From NCBI GenBank assembly GCA_933228675.1, contig OW121743.1, positions 88,643,438 through 88,707,437 on the forward strand: DNA of 64,000 nucleotides, given 5' to 3'. Each line of letters opens with the position of its first letter. The first letter of the stretch is position 1. The translations under genes and the position numbers were made by a program. This DNA is from Stomorhina lunata (lineage: Eukaryota > Arthropoda > Insecta > Diptera > Rhiniidae). Positions 25,001 through 36,129 of the stretch are shown here, one piece after another. A model generated the notes under the pieces. It was given only the letters and a program-made list of their open reading frames with translations, made no database searches and was not told the origin of the DNA.

Positions 25001-28000
25001 TTTTTCAAAAATTTACTTTTTATAGGAAATTTTTCAAAAATTTACTTTTTATAGGAAATTTTTCAAAAATTCACTATTTATAGGAAATTTTTCAAAAATT
25101 TACTTTTTATAGGAAATTTTTCAAAAATTTATTTTTTATAGGAAATTCTTCAAAAATTTGTGTTTTAAAAGAAATTTTTCGAAAATTCGCGTTTTATAGG
25201 AATTTTGCTCTGAAAAATATTTGGCAAAATTTTTTGAAACAAAATTTTTATTTAAAAAGTTTTACTGTAGTGTATTGCACTAAGAATCCCAATTTATTAC
25301 AATTATTTATTATTGTAATAAATAGTTTTTTGATAAAACCAAAAAATGTTTTTTTTGATAAAACCAAAAAATGTTTTTTGATAAAACCAAAAAACTATTT
25401 ATTACAATAATAAATAATTGTAATAAATTGGGATTCTTAGTGCAATACACTACAGTAAAACTTTTTAATTAAATGTTTGATGTCCCAAATTTTGATAAAC
25501 CTTTTTAATAAATTTTTTTTTTTATTTTTCAATTCAAAAGTAAAAATTTTTTCATACAAAACCAAACATTTTTAAAACGGACTTAATTCACTTTCAAAAT
25601 AAGGTCTTCATATATATGTATTTTTAGTCAAATATTTTTGAATATCCAAAATTATTTCAATAAATTTCTGTTAATGCGGCATTTTTTCGCTCTTGACAAA
25701 AATCCGGTTCGCCACACGCTTCATCATAGTACAACAATGGAAAACGTCCATGTTCATCCAAAATAGGTTTCAGTTTAGGAATTTTTTTATAGTCTTCTTT
25801 ATCTTGATTAGCATGATGGTCTTTGGTCAAAAAACGTTGATTTAAACGTCTTTCATGGCAATAATCCATAAACATTTTTGGATCGCTCTTTTCTTCTATT
25901 TCTTTATAAATACGATCCATTTCTCCATACAAACGTCTTTGTTCTATGGGAACCCAAGGGTATAAGCGCTTCCATTTGCGCCTGCAACGGCCTATAGTGT
26001 CTATGATAAAACGCTGATGTTTTACTTGATGATTAAAAACAACTTCCATGGTCGAAAGTTAGTTATTAAAAAATAATTTGTTAATAAATTTTTTAATAAT
26101 TTTATTTTTTTAATAAATAGAATTATTTTTTTTTAAATAAACAAAATAAAAATTTATAGAATTTTGATTTTCTTTTCCAGGAGCTGCTGATGGTGTTGCT
26201 CACCTGTTTACACCTCGTTGGGAGACTTTATTGGATCCTGTCGTTTGGCTGGAGGCGGGAACTCAAATCTTTTTCTCTTTAGGTTTAGCTTTTGGTGGTC
26301 TAATTGCTTTTAGCTCTTACAATCCTGCTAACAATAATTGCTATCGTGACGCCATTTTGGTTTCCTTAACCAACTGTGGCACTTCAATGTTTGCCGGGGT
26401 AGTGGTGTTTTCAGTTATCGGTTTTAAGGCCACGGCTACATTCGATCGCTGCACCGAGGATCGAAATACTTTGATCTCATTGAATAAGACAGAAAATTTA
26501 CCGATTTGTGATTTACAAAAGGAATTGGCAAATGTAAGTAGAATTTGGATACATTATGGAAGTTTAAAGCTGACAAAGCAAAATTCATTTTCATAACATT
26601 AGAAAACTAAAGTAGCTTTAATTATTTATTTATATAGTTTTGAACTAATCTATAGAGACAAAACATATTCAACATTACTAGATTTTAAAAATGTTTCCGA
26701 CTACTTAAGAATGATCTCAGAACTTTTTCTTTGAAGCGGATCTGTCATTAGTTCCATTATTGATTGATTGACCTATTCATAATTCTGCTTTAATTGCTTT
26801 TTTTTCCAGAGTGCCTCTGGTACCGGTTTGGCTTTCATTATATTTACAGAGGCGATTAATCAATTTCCTGGAGCGCAGTTATGGGCCGTATTATTCTTCT
26901 TGATGCTTTTCACATTGGGCATTGATTCACAATTTGGAACATTAGAAGGTGTGGTCACTTCGCTAGTGGATATGAAACTATTTCCAAATTTACCCAAGGA
27001 ATGGATAATCGGGGTAAGTCAAGAAAAATTTAAATGTAATTACTACTAGATGTGAGGAACAGGCGTTGCCATGTTATTGATTTTTTTTTAATAATTTAGA
27101 GGATGCCCCAAAACTGACAATGAGCTGCATCCGATTCTATTAAAAGGGAACTACGTTTTAACTCTGGCTCCGAACGGCAAATGCATTAGTTAGAAAAGTT
27201 TAAAAAGCCTAATACTCAATAACCAGTGACTAGCTGAGTTATGTGGTGAACCGCTTTTTTGAAATTTTTTTTTCAAGTTGGTCTGGCCGGAGATCGAACT
27301 TGGGACCTCTGGTATGCTAGGCGGATGACTAACCTGCTATACTACGGCGGTTCCCAATATACACTCATAAATTAAAAAGATTATTGTGCAAATGTTTAGG
27401 AATTTCCTTCAAAGTACTTAAGAAACACGAGGATATGTATTTCATTTGTATGGGGGACACAGTTCACCTGTACCTTTCCTACCACGTCTGATTCGAACTA
27501 CTACATACCATTAACCGGTCAGTTGCCGATTGTTTGCTAAATTGAATTCAATTATGGTCGTAGTTCCGTCGGTGACCAATCCATGACCACCAAGATAGAG
27601 GCATCAGTCTTCAGTATTAGTGTCAGTATTAGAATCAGTCTTAGTACCGGCATGAGTGTTTAGTATTAGTATAGGTATCAATATAAGTATCGGCATTATA
27701 AGTAGTATTAGTACAGGGATGTCAGCGTCATACACAATTATGTAAACCAAACTCACATGTACACTTACGCTCTTTTATTTTGAGAGCGTAAAATATGATT
27801 TTTTACTGAGAAACACTCTTATTCAGCGGAAAATATCGCAAGGCCTGTTTTGAGGCCTCTAAATTGAAATAATATATTTATATCAATAAATATACAATAA
27901 TTATAAAAAGGCTGGTTGAAATAAGCTGAAGCCCTTATATGTAGTAGGTGCATCTTTTCGAAAATTTCTTAATGTAGGCTTTTTGTAAAAATTATTTTTT

Positions 28001-29957
28001 TTTTGTGTTTAAACTATCCAAATGTTCAAGTAAAAACTGGAGAAATATTTTAAAATTAAATATCTGTTTTTCTGCATAAAATTAGCTGTGAGCCAATGTA
28101 TTTATGTATGTTGACTGTATTTGCCTATTGCAAAGTTCAAATTATATTTATTCATCATTTAGACAATAACGGTAAAGTAAAATTTATTTAATAATCGTGA
28201 AGACTACGATGTTTCTACAAGAAAAAAAATAAAATTAACCTCTTATTTATTCTTATTTATCAAAATCCGCATTGATAAATAAAAAATACTTGCTTTTGCA
28301 TTTTTCTGCATTTTTTTCGCAGTACAAATCTCAAGGCCTCGCAACCGCACATTTGTCCCGCTAGGAATGTAAGAGTCAAGAGTAATCTCACCTACACAAT
28401 CATAATTGACTCCACTGTATTAGTATCAGTATAGGTATCAGTTATAATATCAGTATTATAATCGGTATAAGTATCAATTGAAGTATAGATATCGGTATTA
28501 CTATCAGTATTAGTAACAGTATTAGTATCAGTATTAAAATCATTATAGGTATCATTATTAGTATCAGTTTAAGTATCAGCATTATTATCAGTGATACTGA
28601 TAGCTTAATTATCAGTATAAGTATCAGTATTATTAACAGTATTAATATCAGTATTAGTACCAGTATTAGTATCAGTATTAGTAACAGTATTAGTATCAGT
28701 GTTGAAAGTAAATAAAAATCTGTAATAGTATTCAAATCGGTGTATCCAATGCTGTTAATGACTGTAAAGCCTTTGACTCTACTACTTACTTGTTGAAGGA
28801 GCTGGTAAAGTTGGATGAATTTCTACATATTTATTAGATGATGGAAGTATTACAAAACTGCCAATGCATACCAATTAATACACTGTTTTTGTTGTTTTTG
28901 TTGTTTATGTGCCGGTAGCATTATTAAATGATGGATGAGCATTATTAAAAAATGGAACAGAGTTTGTTCATATTCGGTGTCATTTGCCACACAGTAGCCG
29001 TAAGAATCACCCAGTCTATTTTTGTGGAGCTATGTAAAAGATCATATACGAGCATATAGGGACAATTTTAATTATGTTTCTTACCCTACCATGTCCTTAA
29101 AAAATATTTTTAGGGCTTTATTTTTGGAACAGATAATCTTAAACTTGAACTTGAATCTTCATACTAATGCAACTCTTTTAAACCCCTACAGGCTTTATGT
29201 TTCTCCTGCTGTCTGATATCGATGTCATTTGCAAATGGTGCAGGTAGCTACATATTCCAATTGATGGACAGTTTTGCTGGAAACTTCCCACTACTGATCA
29301 TTGCCTTGTTCGAATGTTTGTCCATTAGTTATATTTATGGTATAAGAAGGTAAAATTAAAAAGTTTTGGAAACATTTTTATTTTCATTTGTATTCAAAAT
29401 TTATAACAATTGCCCTTAAAGATTTGCTGATGATATAGAAATGATGACTGGTTCCCGGCCTGGCTTTTACTGGATGTTCTGTTGGAAATATTTGTCACCC
29501 TGTGCCATGATTACCATCTTAACAGCTTCATTTTATCAGCTCATAACAGAAGGCAGCAGTTATCCTGCTTGGATCGCTGCCAAAGGGATGACGGAAAAAA
29601 TGGACTGGCCTCATTGGTGCATAGTAATAGCCTTTATATTGATTTTATCTTCCATATTATGGATACCCATTGTGGCTATATTAAGGTTAGTAGTACCTCC
29701 CGATTGAAATTATTTAATGAATTATCAATTTAAAAATTCATGTGCTTTTCAGATTATGCGGCATTAAGGTAGTTGAAGATTCTGATCCAGCTTGGTTCCC
29801 CGAAGCCGAACTCAAAGAAGTTCATGGCATTGTACCCCATGAACCCACTGATCTTGAACGAACAATATTCTGTTTTAATATGGATGGTACTGAGGGTATG
29901 TGTTGTCCGAAATATGGTCTTCCAGAGAAATCCTTAGAAGAGGAGGATGAAGAGTAG
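19049..29957 (+). CDS. SLC6-family sodium-dependent transporter (NTT4/SLC6A15-20 group), nine exons
   Basis: Exons 19049-19138, 19540-19844, 23663-24032, 24097-24331, 26181-26533, 26810-27013, 29192-29349, 29422-29685 and 29753-29957 join in phase to 727 residues; every donor is GTAAG/GTAAA/GTTAG-like. The start ATG is in a good fly context (TTCAAAATGG). The N-terminus (1 to about 117) is cytosolic, with His-rich and acidic segments. TM1 has the SLC6 signature [14 protein letters not shown] near 132-145. EL2 carries an N-glycosylation site (NYT), and TM6 has [18 protein letters not shown], the unwound substrate-site helix. YYWYR and SGKIVY match the vertebrate SLC6A15 group. These plasma-membrane symporters use the sodium gradient to import neutral amino acids or related substrates. 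Fly candidates are bloated tubules, CG10804 and CG43066; I cannot decide between them. The C-terminus is acidic (LEEEDEE). ELR occurs on both sides of the first junction, so that junction is the least certain. Confidence 0.92.
19885..22393. repeat. 2.5-kb 30-bp minisatellite C inside SLC6 intron 2
   Basis: Roughly 80 units of the TATGAAAAATTTTTCTATAG type, nearly identical in long stretches (20760-21200). Variants such as AGACAATTTTT cluster at 20100-20350. It ends with TTTTTGTATTATCTTT, the same word that interrupts it at 21729. The array plus its flank makes up most of the 3.8-kb intron between exons 2 and 3. Confidence 0.95.
22394..22535 (-). repeat. conserved head of the compound minisatellite element (minus orientation)
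   Basis: It contains, reversed, the head also seen at 34575-34750 and in shorter form at 17452-17535: GTTGGAATTTGGATGTTA, GAGTATTAAAA, CTCATGAAAATGAG, AAGACTTTTTGTAATTTTCG and GGCAGCCCATACCACCAG. Its position at the array end is consistent with the array being carried by this element. 22540-22700 is a low-complexity run of ACTTGNACTTTGAC-like words. Confidence 0.7.
23094..23136. repeat. perfect 17-bp stem-loop in SLC6 intron 2
   Basis: AATTTTTTTCGTGCATC (23094-23110), a 9-base loop CATATTGTA, then the exact reverse complement (23120-23136). The perfect stem with a CG-containing core stands out in this AT-rich intron. Confidence 0.8.
24550..24745. repeat. dispersed repeat fragment (TATGGGAGCTATGG type)
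   Basis: The segment around GCCATTTCTGGAAGTG and GATATGGGAGCTATGGTCAA resembles 31745-31795 (GTCATTTCTGGCTGAGGGCC, GATATGGGAGCTAGTGTCAA). It lies in intron 4 just before the 29-bp array. Confidence 0.5.
24768..25200. repeat. 29-bp minisatellite D in SLC6 intron 4
   Basis: About 14 units of TTTACTTTTTATAGGAAATT + TTTCAAAAA (29 bp), almost identical in the first ten. The unit shares TATAGGAAATTTTTCAAAAA with the 31-bp arrays at 56 and 58.5 kb, so the three arrays are related. Confidence 0.9.
25252..25468. mobile_element. foldback MITE with ~80-bp perfect arms
   Basis: The left arm (25252-25332) and right arm (25388-25468) are exact or near-exact reverse complements, including GTAGTGTATTGCACTAAGAA and its mirror image. 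The outer ends are TTAAAAAGTTTTACTG and CAGTAAAACTTTTTAA, so a TTAA stands at each border. The loop holds three copies of GATAAAACCAAAAAA. It lies 190 bp downstream of the stop codon of the nested minus-strand gene. Confidence 0.85.
25657..26049 (-). CDS. nested single-exon gene, 130-residue protein of unknown function
   Basis: An open frame of 130 codons lies on the opposite strand inside SLC6 intron 4. Its ATG is in a strong context (CGACCATGG) and its codon use is coding-like (mixed third positions, little poly-A/T), unlike the surrounding intron. The protein is soluble and highly charged, with no signal peptide or membrane segment. It is Arg/Lys-rich near 18-50 ([28 protein letters not shown]) and has a conserved-looking C-terminal half ([20 protein letters not shown]). 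I do not recognise the family. No intron is visible, so a retrogene or a testis-type small gene is possible. A poly(A) signal candidate (TTTATT on plus) lies near 25528. Confidence 0.7.
   Translation of the reverse strand: MEVVFNHQVKHQRFIIDTIGRCRRKWKRLYPWVPIEQRRLYGEMDRIYKEIEEKSDPKMFMDYCHERRLNQRFLTKDHHANQDKEDYKKIPKLKPILDEHGRFPLLYYDEACGEPDFCQERKNAALTEIY
27075..27355 (-). mobile_element. tRNA-derived SINE in SLC6 intron 6
   Basis: On the minus strand the head at 27353-27283 has an A box (CGTAGTATAGCAGGTTAGTC), CCTAGCAT at the anticodon position and a B box (AAGTTCGATCTCC). It is followed by about 200 bp of relatively GC-rich body (CTCAGCTAGTCACTGG, CGTTCGGAGCCAGAG, GATGCAGCTCATTGTC). The two tRNA-like heads in the window (also 12185-12262) share CCTAGCA. 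Confidence 0.6.
27596..28712. repeat. AGTATY hexamer/dodecamer repeat in two blocks, split by an insertion
   Basis: Runs of AGTATTAGTATCAGTATTAG occupy 27610-27720 and 28415-28710. The 0.7 kb in between (27724-28412) has no such repeats and looks like a later insertion, with ACACAATTATG at its left and CACAATCATAATTGAC at its right. Long hydrophobic Leu/Ile frames over this repeat are artefacts. Confidence 0.75.
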
Positions 29958-30168
29958 AGAGATTACTCCAGTAAAGTAAGTGTTCGATTTTTAATTTAGA
30001 AAAGAAAAAAAAACAAGAAAATGAAAAGAGAATACAACAATTACCTTAGTTAACTTTAAGTTAAATAATAGTTTTAAAAACGTATCGACTATACATAGAC
30101 AATATTCGGGAAAACTAAGACGAAAATAGATATATCTATCCAAAAATCATTACCCAAATATGAATAAA
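29958..30168 (+). terminator. 3' UTR and candidate poly(A) signal of the SLC6 gene
   Basis: After the TAG at 29955-29957 there is AT-rich non-coding sequence. The first AATAAA hexamer I see is at 30163-30168 (ATGAATAAATC). The mRNA end is expected shortly after; further downstream is a CATA microsatellite (30210-30240). Confidence 0.5.
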
Positions 30169-30169
30169 T

Positions 30170-33100
30170 CTTTGTAAATATTCCTCGTCCATTACCATTT
30201 ACATACTTTTAGATACATACATACATACATACATACATGTGTCTGTATATACATAATTATATATGTATGTACTCGTTTATATGCTGAATATTTTAGACTA
30301 CAAAATATACATACGATTAAAGAAATTGTTGTTCAGTTGTATTTATTATATTATTATATGTAAACTATATATTTATGTAACTGTAAAAAAATAATTATTA
30401 CAAATATTATATATACTAACTGTTTTTTTTTTTTGGTATATATTTTCCATATATATTTTTTCGCGTTTTAAAAACGAATTATTACATCGCCACCGACTTT
30501 ACTGATAAATTTAAATTATTAGCAAATTTTACAAGTTATTTAAGAATAGTAAATTTTTTAATTCTGAAAAGAATAACAATATTTTAGACTCTAACTAAAA
30601 ACCTAAAACTTTTTTTTAAGTTATGATCTCAAGTACAGAAACACAGTAAATTTTTTCATCGATTTTTTATGATTATTTATAAATTTACATATATGTATCT
30701 ACGGCAATTAGGGAAGAGTGCTTAAGTCGACTTATGCAGAATTTGACTTAAGGCCTGCTTAACTCAAGCTTAACCCATGGGAAAAGTTTAAATAATTTTG
30801 TACGATCTTTCAGGAATGTGCAATCTCATTCGCAATAAATGATAAAAAATTATAAACTATTTTGCACATAACAAATCTTCTTTCACAACTTAATTTCCCT
30901 CATTAAAAAATTGTGCTTGCGTAATCCATGGGTTTGGAGTTATTTACATAGCAATATGAAAAATTATTTTTGTTGCGCAAAATCGAAATTTTTTTCTTTT
31001 TTTTTTAAAATTCGTAAAAAATCAAAGTGATAAAAACTTATAATTATTTCTACATAGTCAATCGTATAACTATGAATATTCCAAATAACATAAGCATTAT
31101 ATTATCTTATTACAAAAACGTAAAAATACTAAATTTTTGTAAAAAAAAAAAATCAAATAATAAGGATAAGGTCACAATTTTCAAAATACTTTTGTAAGAT
31201 ATGGCATGAGATATTTTTTTGCTACAAGGACGAAGCCTTTTAAGAATAACCAAAATCGTCCAAAGTTTTGGGGTGCCTCCCAAACAATTTTCTTATCTAA
31301 CGTTTCTCAAAGCGAGAAATTGGCATACCTTCTATTTTTTGAACTACTTTAAAGAATTTTTGATAGACCCGTGCCGCCATCATCGCAAATTTTCATGCAC
31401 CCATTTGTATGGCGCAATTTCTTTAAGATTAACCCTTTCTTTCCCAGGGTCAAAAGTATAAATTTTGATCTTTAAGTGTTTCAAGCCAAAATTTCAAAAA
31501 TTTAAGAATTTATTAGCGAATTGAACAAAAAAGAATATAATTATTTTATAGGAAGTTTAAGTTCTTTTATTAAAGGAATATATTTTTAAACTTAAAAAAT
31601 TTGGAGTCTAAATTTTGGGCAAAAAAAAAAAAATTGGGTCATTTTGGTCCCCAAAGCTGTTTAAGGTATTAAATAATTAATTAATAAAATTCCGCGATTT
31701 TACTACGAAAAATTAAAAATGAAAATTCATTTTTTAATTAGATGTATGTCATTTCTGGCTGAGGGCCTGATATGGGAGCTAGTGTCAATTGTAGATCGAT
31801 TGTTACCAAATTTTGGTTATCAATTTATATTTACAAAATATTTATCTGTGTTAAGTTGCAGTAATAAAATGCAATTATCATTAGATTTAAATTCATTTTT
31901 GTGCTGGATATTTAAAAGACTTTTCAGAATGTGTCTTTTATGGGAGGTCAAATATGGGCCGATTTCTACAAAATTAGGTACATTGATTTCGGTTACAACA
32001 AGCAATATTTATGCTGAATATTAGAAAAACCATCCCTATGGGAGGTACCCGAAATAGTAATCCGATTTTGCCCAAAAAGTATAGAGATCGAAAACATAAA
32101 ATTTCATCAAATTATCTTTGAAGTTATTGACCTGTACTTTGATAATAAGCTTACAAGAATATCCGGCCAGCCAGGCAGCAGGACATAGTTCAATCAACTC
32201 AGGGAGTTATTCTGAATCTATCGGCATACTAAAGATATTTCTATACACACTAATATTTCTATGCGTTACAAACATCAGCACAAATCCAATATATCCCTCT
32301 CAAATATTGTGGTGAATGGTATAACAAGCATTTGTCCAAACAATGACCAAATTTACATTTTGACAACAATCGGCGAATAAAAATTGCTAGAAATTGTTAA
32401 AGAAATTGGCCCCAAATTAAATTAAATTTTGGAAAAATTATAAATGTAGATTAAACCCGACCCGAGAATAAGGTAGCATTTTCAAACATTAATGTCATGG
32501 CGGAACGGGTAAACTTTATCTAGTCGGAATAATATTTCTTATTTCGATTATTTTGATCAAAAGGAATAGAACTGGAGGGTATGCGTATTTGAAATCGAAA
32601 AAAAAAATCCCATACAAGTGCGGGACAGTCTACTATCCATATCTGACTATGGATTTATTCTAACAAAATTTGAATGAATGATTTTTTGTTATCATGGGTT
32701 ATATCTGTGCTGGGCAATTACAATTGTCGGACCTTAGTCTGGAACTTCTTATTCTATAACTTGAAGTTAGAAATGTAGACAAAACTATAAAAAATATTGT
32801 ATAATATAGTCAGTTTTCAAAATAATTATACATCTTGAAGATAAACCCATAATATCTCCAAAACTGATTATAGGATTTAAAAACAATTGAAATTATAAAT
32901 CATCGCGAACGAATAGAGTCAGTCAGTGTGGTTGTCTGGGAATCAGACTCTCTAAGATCATGAAGTCCACTGTGTAACCACACTAGTAAGAATGCTTTAG
33001 AGCTTGATAGCTACAGTAACCTGTGATTTTTTCTAAACGGAATATATAGTTCAACTGAGATTCGCTAACTTCAATAACTTGTAATATTTGTTAAATTACC

Positions 33101-34210
33101 AGTAAATGTTTAATAAACGACAATAATTTATAACAAAAATATTTATTTATATTAAAAACCAATAAAAACCAAAGACAATAAAAACCTTCACAATTAAGTT
33201 GTTAACAAAAAATCTAGTTCTTTTTAGAAAATTTACAAAAACATAAAAAATACTATATCTATAAACTATTTAGTCAATAAAGACTGTACAAAAAGTATTA
33301 TATAAAAATGTTGAAATCCTTAAAAAAAAAATAAAAATAATAAAAATAAACCTAATATTGGTTTCATCAGCCAAAAATAATTGAAATAAAGTATTAAAAA
33401 AAATTCACATTAAAGTAAATATACGTAAATAACTAATACAATTCATAAAAATTTAAATAATTTGAAAAATTTCATTAAATACCAAAAAAAAAACAGCATA
33501 TTAAATTTAATTCCCTCGATACACAGTAACACACTTTTAAAGCAAAATTAAAAAAATAAATTGAAAAAGCAATATCAGCATAAAATTATAAACCAAATCT
33601 AATGCTTCTACTTTCATTTGGAAAATTGAATTAATTTTTAAATTTGTTTTTATTTGTTTAATATATTCATATGTTTTTTAAACTTGTAATTTGCATTATC
33701 GATGAAAAATAACAAAAAGTTATAACAATTTCGAATGAAATTTAATAATACTCTTTAAGTGGAAGTAACATATCCTATAACAAATATTTATATTAATAAC
33801 ATACTTACAATAATTTAATTTAAAATTGAAAAAAATGTTGCTTTAAAGCGACTCCAAGACACTCTACACCAAATATTTTGAATAACATATAAAAGTTTTT
33901 GTTATTAATGAATCAGAAATTAATGACATTAAGAAATTGTAATTTATCAATAATTACTTAAAAATTTTTAATCTATATAATTAAACAATACGAGGGTGCC
34001 TTTTATATTTCGGGTTTAAAAAAAATTGTAAAAAAATAGTATTTACCAATTATTGTTCTCAGATCATAATTTTATTGTTAATGTATAATATAATACTCGA
34101 TCTTTATTACTGTACTAAGACCTTAGTCCGATACTGAGGCTATAGTCTAATAATGAGACTGAACTTTAGTTTGATTATGGAACTTTATTCTATGTATTTC
34201 AAGACTTGTA
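30170..34210. other. gene-free AT-rich region
   Basis: No supported exon. The open frames at 31219-32024 lack splice or family support. Items seen: a CATACATA run at 30210-30240, a possible TTAA element at 31429-31664 and the repeat at 31745-31795. 33100-33560 is almost pure A/T without coding structure. 32930-33060 is slightly GC-richer but unassigned. Confidence 0.5.
31429..31664. mobile_element. probable TTAA-flanked MITE related to 61441-61649
   Basis: TTAA 31429-31432 is followed by CCCTTTCTTTCCCAGGGTCA. The right end TTGGGTCATTTTGGTCCCC .. GCTG TTAA (31661-31664) closely matches the right end of the element at 61441-61649 (TTGGGTCATTTCAGTCCCC). About 230 bp, no coding capacity. Confidence 0.5.
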
Positions 34211-34213
34211 AAT

Positions 34214-34765
34214 TACTTATTTAAATCCGAGCATATTTTAGAAATCCATGCGCTTCGATCTTGTGCGCATATTCTAGAACTTTGAAGGCCAAGCTTTAAA
34301 AGACTTTCCTCTACTTGGTCTTTTCATCGAAGTTTCAGACTTAATCTTCTCAAATAAGGGGAATGGAGAGAGAGGGGGGTTTGCGCCATTTTTATTATAA
34401 TTTTAGCTTTTTCATAGTATTTTTTTTCCAGGAGTGGCTTATTAGTCCTAATCCATATTTATATAGTTCTTATGGAAGAACTCGCGATACATGTTAACTC
34501 ACTACATAAACAGGTGTTAAGGTATTTCCCCAGGTGACACCACAAGCAGGTTCGGGTCCAAAGTTGAGATGAATTATAACCAGGCAGCACATACCACCAG
34601 TAGCCGATGAATATTTTTAATTTTCGTAAATACCATGATCATTAATAAAACTCGTGAAAATGAGTATTAAAATCATTTAGTTGGAATTTGGATGTTAACA
34701 GAGTTGATTGGTACCGTTTTGTTAAAGAAAATACAAAACCAAAATAGGCAAAAAACAAATCAAAA
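34214..34765 (+). repeat. dispersed repeat followed by the minisatellite head
   Basis: 34214-34570 matches 12510-12890. 34575-34750 matches the head found at 22394-22535 (reversed) and, in part, at 17452-17535. Their adjacency here suggests that both blocks belong to one longer element that is truncated differently elsewhere. Confidence 0.65.
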
Positions 34766-34924
34766 TCTAATTTATAGCAACAAAATACATGGTTCGAGAG
34801 AACAAAGAAATATAATCTCGAACATTGTTGCCACGACATTATTATTTTTGTACACATTGGGAATATTTTTGTAAATATTGGGAATATTTTTCAAAACAGA
34901 AATAAATTCTAGTTTTTAATAAAA

Positions 34925-35330
34925 ATATCTTTCTTTGGAAAATTGTTCGATAAAAATTAAATTTTATAGAAAAATTTTTTGATAAAGAAATTTTCTATAG
35001 AAAAATTTTTGATAAAAAAATTTTCTATAGAATAATTTTTGATAAAAAAATTTTCTATAGAAAAATTTTTGATAAAAAAATTTTCTATAGAAAAATTTTT
35101 GATAAAAAAATTTTCTATAGAAAAACTTTTGATAAAAAAATTTTCGATTTTGATAAAAAAAAAATATCTATAGAAAAATTTTTGATAAAAAAATTTTTAA
35201 TAAAAAAATTGTCAATAGAAAAGTTTTTATTAAAAAATTTTCAATAGAAAAATTTTTATTAAGAAAATTTTCTGTAGAAACATTTTTAATAAAAAAAATT
35301 TCTATAGAGAAATTTTTGATAAAAATAAAA
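34925..35330. repeat. 30-bp minisatellite E
   Basis: About 13 units of GATAAAAAAATTTTCTATAG plus AAAAATTTTT, regular at 34980-35140 and decaying after. Same unit and polarity as array B at 17.5-18.1 kb. Confidence 0.9.
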
Positions 35331-35654
35331 AAAAAATGTAACACAAAACTTTTTCTTTTTTAAACTTTAGAAAATTACACATTGAAAAAAACATATTTTA
35401 ATTAAAAGTATAAAAAAACGGTAACTCTGCCGACTATTTTTTTGTTATGTTCTCTTTGCACCGACCCGTGATTATAACCAAAATAAATTTTCTAGAAAAA
35501 AATCTCTAATCTCTTGTGCTCAAGTGAGTCAATAGAATTGGAAACCCGTCTATCACCGGCCCATACATGGGAGTTGTATTCCATTTCTTGTCGAAAGAAA
35601 TATTGTTTATACCGCTTTAAAAAGTCGAACTTAAATGCTTCATTTGTTTTAGAA

Positions 35655-36125
35655 GGACTCCGCAGTTTTAGCATTACTCACCAATTTCAAAATGATTTAG
35701 CAGTTTTAAGATGATTTTGCTATTTAAGGATGACTCAGCAGTTTTAGCATGACTCACCAATTTTACGATGATTTAGCAGTTAAAGGATGATTTTGCTATT
35801 TTAGGATGACTCAGCAGTTTTAGCACAACTCACCCATTTTACGATGATTAAGCAGTTTTAAGATGATTTTTCTGTTTTAGGATGACTCAGCAGTTTTAGC
35901 ATGTCTCACCAATTTTACAATGATTTAGCAGTTATAGGATGATTTAGCTATTTTAGGATGACTCAGCAGTTAAATGATGACTTTGCAGTTTTGGGATTAT
36001 TTTTCACTTTTCAGGATGAGTCAGCAGTTTTAGGATTTCTTTGCAGTTTTATAATGTTTTAGGATGACTCACATATTTTAGAATGAGTCTGAAGTTTTAG
36101 AATAACTCAGCAGGTTTAGCTTCAC
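35655..36125. repeat. 19-bp minisatellite with 76-bp higher-order period
   Basis: Units resemble GATGACTCAGCAGTTTTAG (19 bp), with variants GATGATTTAGCAGTTNNAG, GATGATTTTGCTATTTTAG and CATGACTCACCAATTTTAC. Four variants form a 76-bp higher unit: TGACTCAGCA starts at 35731, 35807, 35883 and 35959, exactly 76 bp apart, with TGAGTCAGCA at 36017. Confidence 0.85.
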
Positions 36126-36129
36126 TCAG

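Noticed and set aside
28442..28735. 97-codon Leu/Ile-rich 'membrane protein' frame on minus
   Set aside because: Translation of the AGTATY simple repeat.
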